This document shows, in pieces, positions 59,801 through 64,000 of a stretch of DNA of 64,000 nt. The stretch comes from Nageia nagi. Its lineage: Eukaryota; Pinophyta. The stretch lies in NCBI GenBank assembly GCA_050084985.1, contig JBITNC010000001.1, forward strand, positions 212,908,001 to 212,972,000, given 5' to 3'. The translations under genes were made by a program, and so were the position numbers. The notes under the pieces were generated by a model that saw only the letters and a list, made by a program, of their open reading frames with translations, did no database searches and had not been told where the DNA came from. The stretch's first letter is position 1; each line of letters begins with the position of its first letter.

Positions 59801-61059
59801 TTCATAAAAGTATTTTATATTTTTATGAATTCTTTAATAACTAAACGATTTATATCATTTATATTCTATAGACATATTGAAATGTTTTCTATGCATATGA
59901 AAATTTATAAATATTTCAATTAAAATATATGTGGGTGTGTGCAAAAATATGGGTTTACTTTAAGGTCAAAAAGTGGTGCTTAAGTTGGATGAATTTAAAG
60001 TTTTAAGATTTTCAACTATTTTTTTTTTGGTTTTGGGATGTTTGAAGATGATATTGCATCATCTATGTATCATGAAATTTTAAATTACCATTAGACATAC
60101 CATTAAGAAATTAAAAATTATTACATCATACATATCATTGATAATAATGTCAATAAAATAAAAAAATTATGTTAGTATTTTCATCATAAATATTGTCAAG
60201 AAGTAAAAAAAATAGCCTAAATCAAACCCCTAATGGGGCTTGATGAGGCCTAACAAAAATAATGTTGGAAAGAAAAATATATATTTTTTATGTTATTCCC
60301 AATTCCTGATGACCATTTTATTGTAGTGTTATGAGGGGTTCAAGAGGTTTTAAGGGATTTATCTTATGTTTGTGTATAAATTTGAGCCATAGATATAAGA
60401 ATTTCATAGCAGGTTGGTCATTAGGCTAGGCTAATTTGAATAAACCTCAATTTTGCATATGTGGTGGTTTCTTAATATCCTAATTTTAAATTTTATGCAT
60501 AATTTAATTGTAAATTCAATATTTATTTGAAAAAATGATTAAATCATGATTTATGGGTAAAGGGGAGTTTAACATAGGTTTAGGCCATTTTTTTATTTGA
60601 ATGTCTACAGTTTTCATTAAAAAATATTTTTCACCATGTATTTAATGCATAAATGAAATATTATAAATTTTATTATTTTTCATTAGAATACTACTAATGT
60701 TAATGTTAGGATGCATATCTTCCCAAAGCTAACATTGTTAGGAAAATGAACTTATACATTATGCATTAAAGAATTTTCTTTATTATGCCTTTATTTATAC
60801 AAGTAATTATAAAAAATAAAAAATGTATTCTATAAACACACATACTAATATCTTGTTATTTGATTCATGTAAGCTCAATCTCATCTTACTATTATATAAC
60901 CACAAAGTAGGAGTTAGTAGAAAACCATGACCTAGTTTGGGGACCTGATCCCTAATGAGCTTGCTTTTATATAAAGTGAAAGGGTTGGCTATTTATTTAA
61001 GGTTCATTATATTCATGTGGATATGTAAATACTTACAAAGTTATTTGAGCATTGATAAA
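59801..61059. other. AT-rich sequence with an LTR end at 60,603-60,609
   Basis: GTCTACA at 60,603-60,609 equals the end of the LTRs at 30,124 and 57,973. Read on the minus strand it is TGTAGACATTCAAATAAAAA, a plausible LTR start, with element sequence to the right. The other LTR end and the end of the CACTA element cannot be placed. No frame recognised. Confidence 0.4.
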
Positions 61060-62780
61060 AAAAGACTAACAACTTTCATTCGTATACTAGTGAGATCACT
61101 ATCTCCTTAGAGGATATTCATCATGTTATCAAGGTTGGTCTACATGAAGGAAAATCTTATTGTTATCAATATGGATCAAGAATTAAAATGGTTGACTAGT
61201 TCTAAGGATTTCCATAGCACCAATAAGGGTGCTTTTATTCATAGAGTCATTTAATGAATATCTTCTCATAAAAGGTATCTAAGATTAATTATAGTAATGG
61301 GCATAGATAACATCATACACCTTGATAAAAACCATGAAATATTTTCTTATTCCTTGGTGCATGCAATGAAGAGAATAGTAAAAGGTAAAAATTTTGTATG
61401 GAAACCATGTATTCTTACATAGATATACCATAATTTATATAAATTTGTAATGGGAAAGAGATTGCTCATTATTTTATTCTTCAATTTTGGGTTTATAAAC
61501 ACATAGTTATCTTTCAATCTCTTGAGTTAGCTTTAGATGTGATAGATGATGATCTTCTTGATTGACACTCTTATTCTATCCATCATATAGTGTCTTACAT
61601 TCATACTAGTTTGGAGCAATGGTAGAAGGTAATTGATTCTTTAGTGCATGATGATGTGATATATAGACCATACATATGTCTATCATGGGATTAGAGTGCA
61701 TATCAGTTAAGTTGGAAATACACTCCTTATTATATTAAAATAAGGAACACATATATAAAACCATATAGGCCTCATTGAGTTATGCTTCAATTTGATTAAG
61801 GGAACACCATATTACCTCCATGTCATATTTTGATCTAGGTGTGAGTGAGGAGAGTACTATATTATGTTATGTATGAGGTAGTGCCTTAGTAGACCATGAA
61901 TTAGTCTCAACCATATGATGATGGTTTAGGATCATATACCAATGATGATACCATTATGATTTTTATAATGTGTAATTTGCATGGTGGAGCAAGCATCATC
62001 CACTTTCTCTTGGCTTATATGATGATTAGGAGCTTATGGTTAAATAATATAGAGGGAAAGAGTGAAAAGGAGGAGAAATAAGATGAGGAGGAGGATGAAC
62101 CAATTGCAAGAGGTGATGGGGAGGATGCCTCATTCATAAATATTATGGAGACCTTAATAAAGGGTATAGAGGGTACCAATACTTTGGTTGCCATCCCACT
62201 TTCCAATCCTAATGATCATATTGATGAGAATAATAAGTATCTTCCTTAAAAATATGAATTTTCCAAGAATATATACATACAAATCTCATATTGCTAATAT
62301 TTTTCATTTGTTTCTATGTGCAACTAAGATAAAAGATAAATTTAATGCTTTGAAAGAAGAATTTAATAAAAAAAAAACAAAGAGGAACTAGTTGAATTAA
62401 AGGCACTTCTTATTAACAAATATAAAATAATTAAATCAAAGGATAAAAAAATTACATCAAAAGATGAATAGATGCAAAATTTAAAAGAATAATTAGAAGT
62501 AGAAAATAAATTCATAAATGATATGGTTAATGTATTAGATGTAGATAAGAAGAATAATATGCTTGGTATCATGCATGAAATATAAAAGTATATTATCAAG
62601 AAATAAAAAATATATATAAGGAATCAATATGTAAAGGACTAATTATTTTTTTTAGAAAAAGGAATAGGTACCAAATGCCCAACTATGTCCAAATCTATAT
62701 TTAGATCTAGTTTAGGAAAGATAAAAGCCATGAGTGAACAAAATGTAAGAGGTGATTATTGCAATTTTATAAATTTCATT
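61060..62780 (+). pseudogene. PMD reading frame, fifth copy
   Basis: Starts with FHSYTSEITISLEDIHHVIK and VGLHEG, the PMD pattern FHL..GEITITLEDV..I...P..G. The later domain part shows YRPHRVMLQFDQGNTILPP, like the PMD segment RPxRVLRQFG. The tail is acidic (KSEKEEKxDEEEDEPIARGD) and then a long Lys/Glu-rich coiled coil (KALLINKYKII, KDKKITSKDE). It closes with a small Ser/Arg/Lys-rich end (MSKSIFRSSLGKIKAMSEQN). It lies right of a minus-strand LTR end, so it too is probably antisense to its element. Confidence 0.65.
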
Positions 62781-64000
62781 TAAAAATTCTAATATCCCAC
62801 ATTTTTGTAAAATTAATTTGATAAAAATTTTAAATCATAAATGAAACCCTAGAAGAATTTCATTACAATGAAACTTTAGATTTAAATTTATGAATCTATA
62901 CTACATAGTCATCATTTGATAATAGGAAGGTTATGGTACTTATAAACTTAAGTTCAAACTTGATAGCCAAGCCCTAATCCCAATCTTGGGTTCCTTCCTT
63001 TCATTCATATTCCTCTCAATTCCTTAATAAAACCCAATATTTTACCTAACAATGAAACCACCATTCATGCCAATAGATATATATGTTGAATGTGTTGGTT
63101 CCATTGAAGTAAAAAGCCCTTTTATTTTATCATAGCATCCAGAGAGTAATGATCATGGATAAATCAATAGTAAAGTTTTACCCTAATGGAACCATATGTT
63201 CCCACTATCAAACCCAAGGGAAGTCATGAAAAATGATGTATATAAGTACATGCTTGTATATGGATGATTATCTATCATGGCAATCATCCAAATGAGAAAA
63301 TTATACCAATGCCTCATTGTTTTCTATTTTTCTTCATTAGATTTTGTTACAAACTAAATTGAATCCATTCCTCTAGCTTCCTCTTAAAGATTATTCAAAG
63401 GTCACATTCTTATGAGAAAGGGGCCCTTTAATGCATCATCTAGGTCTAACATATTATAACATCAACTTTGGGTTTACCCCTCTCCATTTTACCTCTTCAT
63501 GTCACACACACCATTTCTCTTAGGAGGGACTTAGTGGATTAGAAAACTAGTCACGGTGTTTAAAAAATAAGTGATTAGAATTATGGTTTAGTAATAGATC
63601 TCTTTGATCTTTAGGTTATATTTTAGGTTTTTAGTATTTATTTAATAAATGAAATTTATTAAGTAAATAATTTTTGATCTTTTGTTTATTTTGCATAGGT
63701 TTATTTTATCAAGATTAAAGAATATATTGAAAAGAAAAGGATGAAGATATTTTAACTAAATAATTCCTTTGAGAAAAAATTTAGTGCCATTATCAACTTC
63801 TTGATTATATTTTGATTTTTTTGTCCTTATCCTATAAGAATTAGCTTATTAGCAATACATATACATCTTCCAAGCCTAGTTATCAATATCAAAATATTAA
63901 AGACAAAATATGTATACATCAAACTCATCATATACTTGATATAAACCATAAATACATAGTATTAACATTATTAGGAGTTATGGTCTTAGTGTGTTGCATA
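62781..64000. other. AT-rich sequence to the window end, nothing identified
   Basis: No coding frame or repeat recognised. It would be internal sequence of the minus-strand element that owns the PMD frame at 61-62.8 kb if that reading is right. Confidence 0.4.

Noticed and set aside
27194-60328. CACTA element ends: TTA-CACTATTAAG at 27,191 and GTAGTG-TTA at 60,323, which would give a TTA target duplication.
   Set aside because: The inverted ends agree for only five to six bases, the left one lies inside the SET-like remnant, and the right one lies close to a retroelement LTR end. Five-base motifs occur by chance in AT-rich sequence.

Overview
The window looks like nuclear DNA from a large, repeat-filled plant genome, probably a seed plant. 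It is very AT-rich and almost free of CG (I see none in the first 600 bases). The coding matter that could be assigned to a family all belongs to plant mobile elements: Ty3/gypsy retrotransposons of the Tat and chromovirus lineages, a CACTA TNP2 transposase, and plant-mobile-domain (PMD) reading frames. I found no intact cellular gene, no rRNA or tRNA gene and no CRISPR array. Nearly every element is broken by stops of the kind that C-to-T decay produces. The species cannot be named from this; a gymnosperm-like genome is only an impression.

Left part (1-22,690, + strand). A Tat-lineage element supplies reverse transcriptase/RNase H at 1-1,252 and the integrase C-terminus at 9,849-10,228. Its middle is replaced by two 753-bp direct repeats (1,253-2,005 and 9,096-9,848) that bracket a chromovirus with gag, protease, RT, RNase H, integrase and chromodomain (3,181-8,039). 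Downstream of the Tat pol lie an antisense PMD frame (14.6-16.45 kb), a polypurine tract and a 3' LTR (21,844-22,690). Next comes a deleted minus-strand relative of the element at 29.4-58.0 kb (22.7-26.56 kb), then a small SET-like gene remnant (26.66-27.6 kb).

Middle and right part (28,030-59,800). This is a four-level nest that can be unpacked by target-site duplications. A CACTA TNP2 gene (28,030-29,406 and 57,979-59,800) is split by retroelement 1 (29,407-57,973, minus strand, duplication CATGG/TATGG). Its gag is split by retroelement 2 (35,275-55,316, minus strand, duplication ACTTG). Element 2 holds element 3 (36,640-44,390, plus strand, duplication ATGAT/ATGAC) and element 4 (47,917-52,761, plus strand, duplication TAAGT).

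The main biological point is that elements 1, 2 and 3 share one unusual plan: LTR, a primer site beginning TGGTGAACC, a gag with a zinc-knuckle-like motif, no recognisable pol, and a PMD frame on the opposite strand near the 3' end. In elements 2 and 3 a tandem-repeat array follows before the 3' LTR. At least one antisense PMD frame has a good GT-AG intron. The Tat element on the left has the same antisense PMD plus a pol, so it is the type of element that could have mobilised them. Element 3 also ends in two head-to-head LTRs forming a near-perfect 1.57-kb palindrome. At the far right (60.0-64.0 kb) a further minus-strand LTR end and a + strand PMD frame suggest another member, cut by the window edge.
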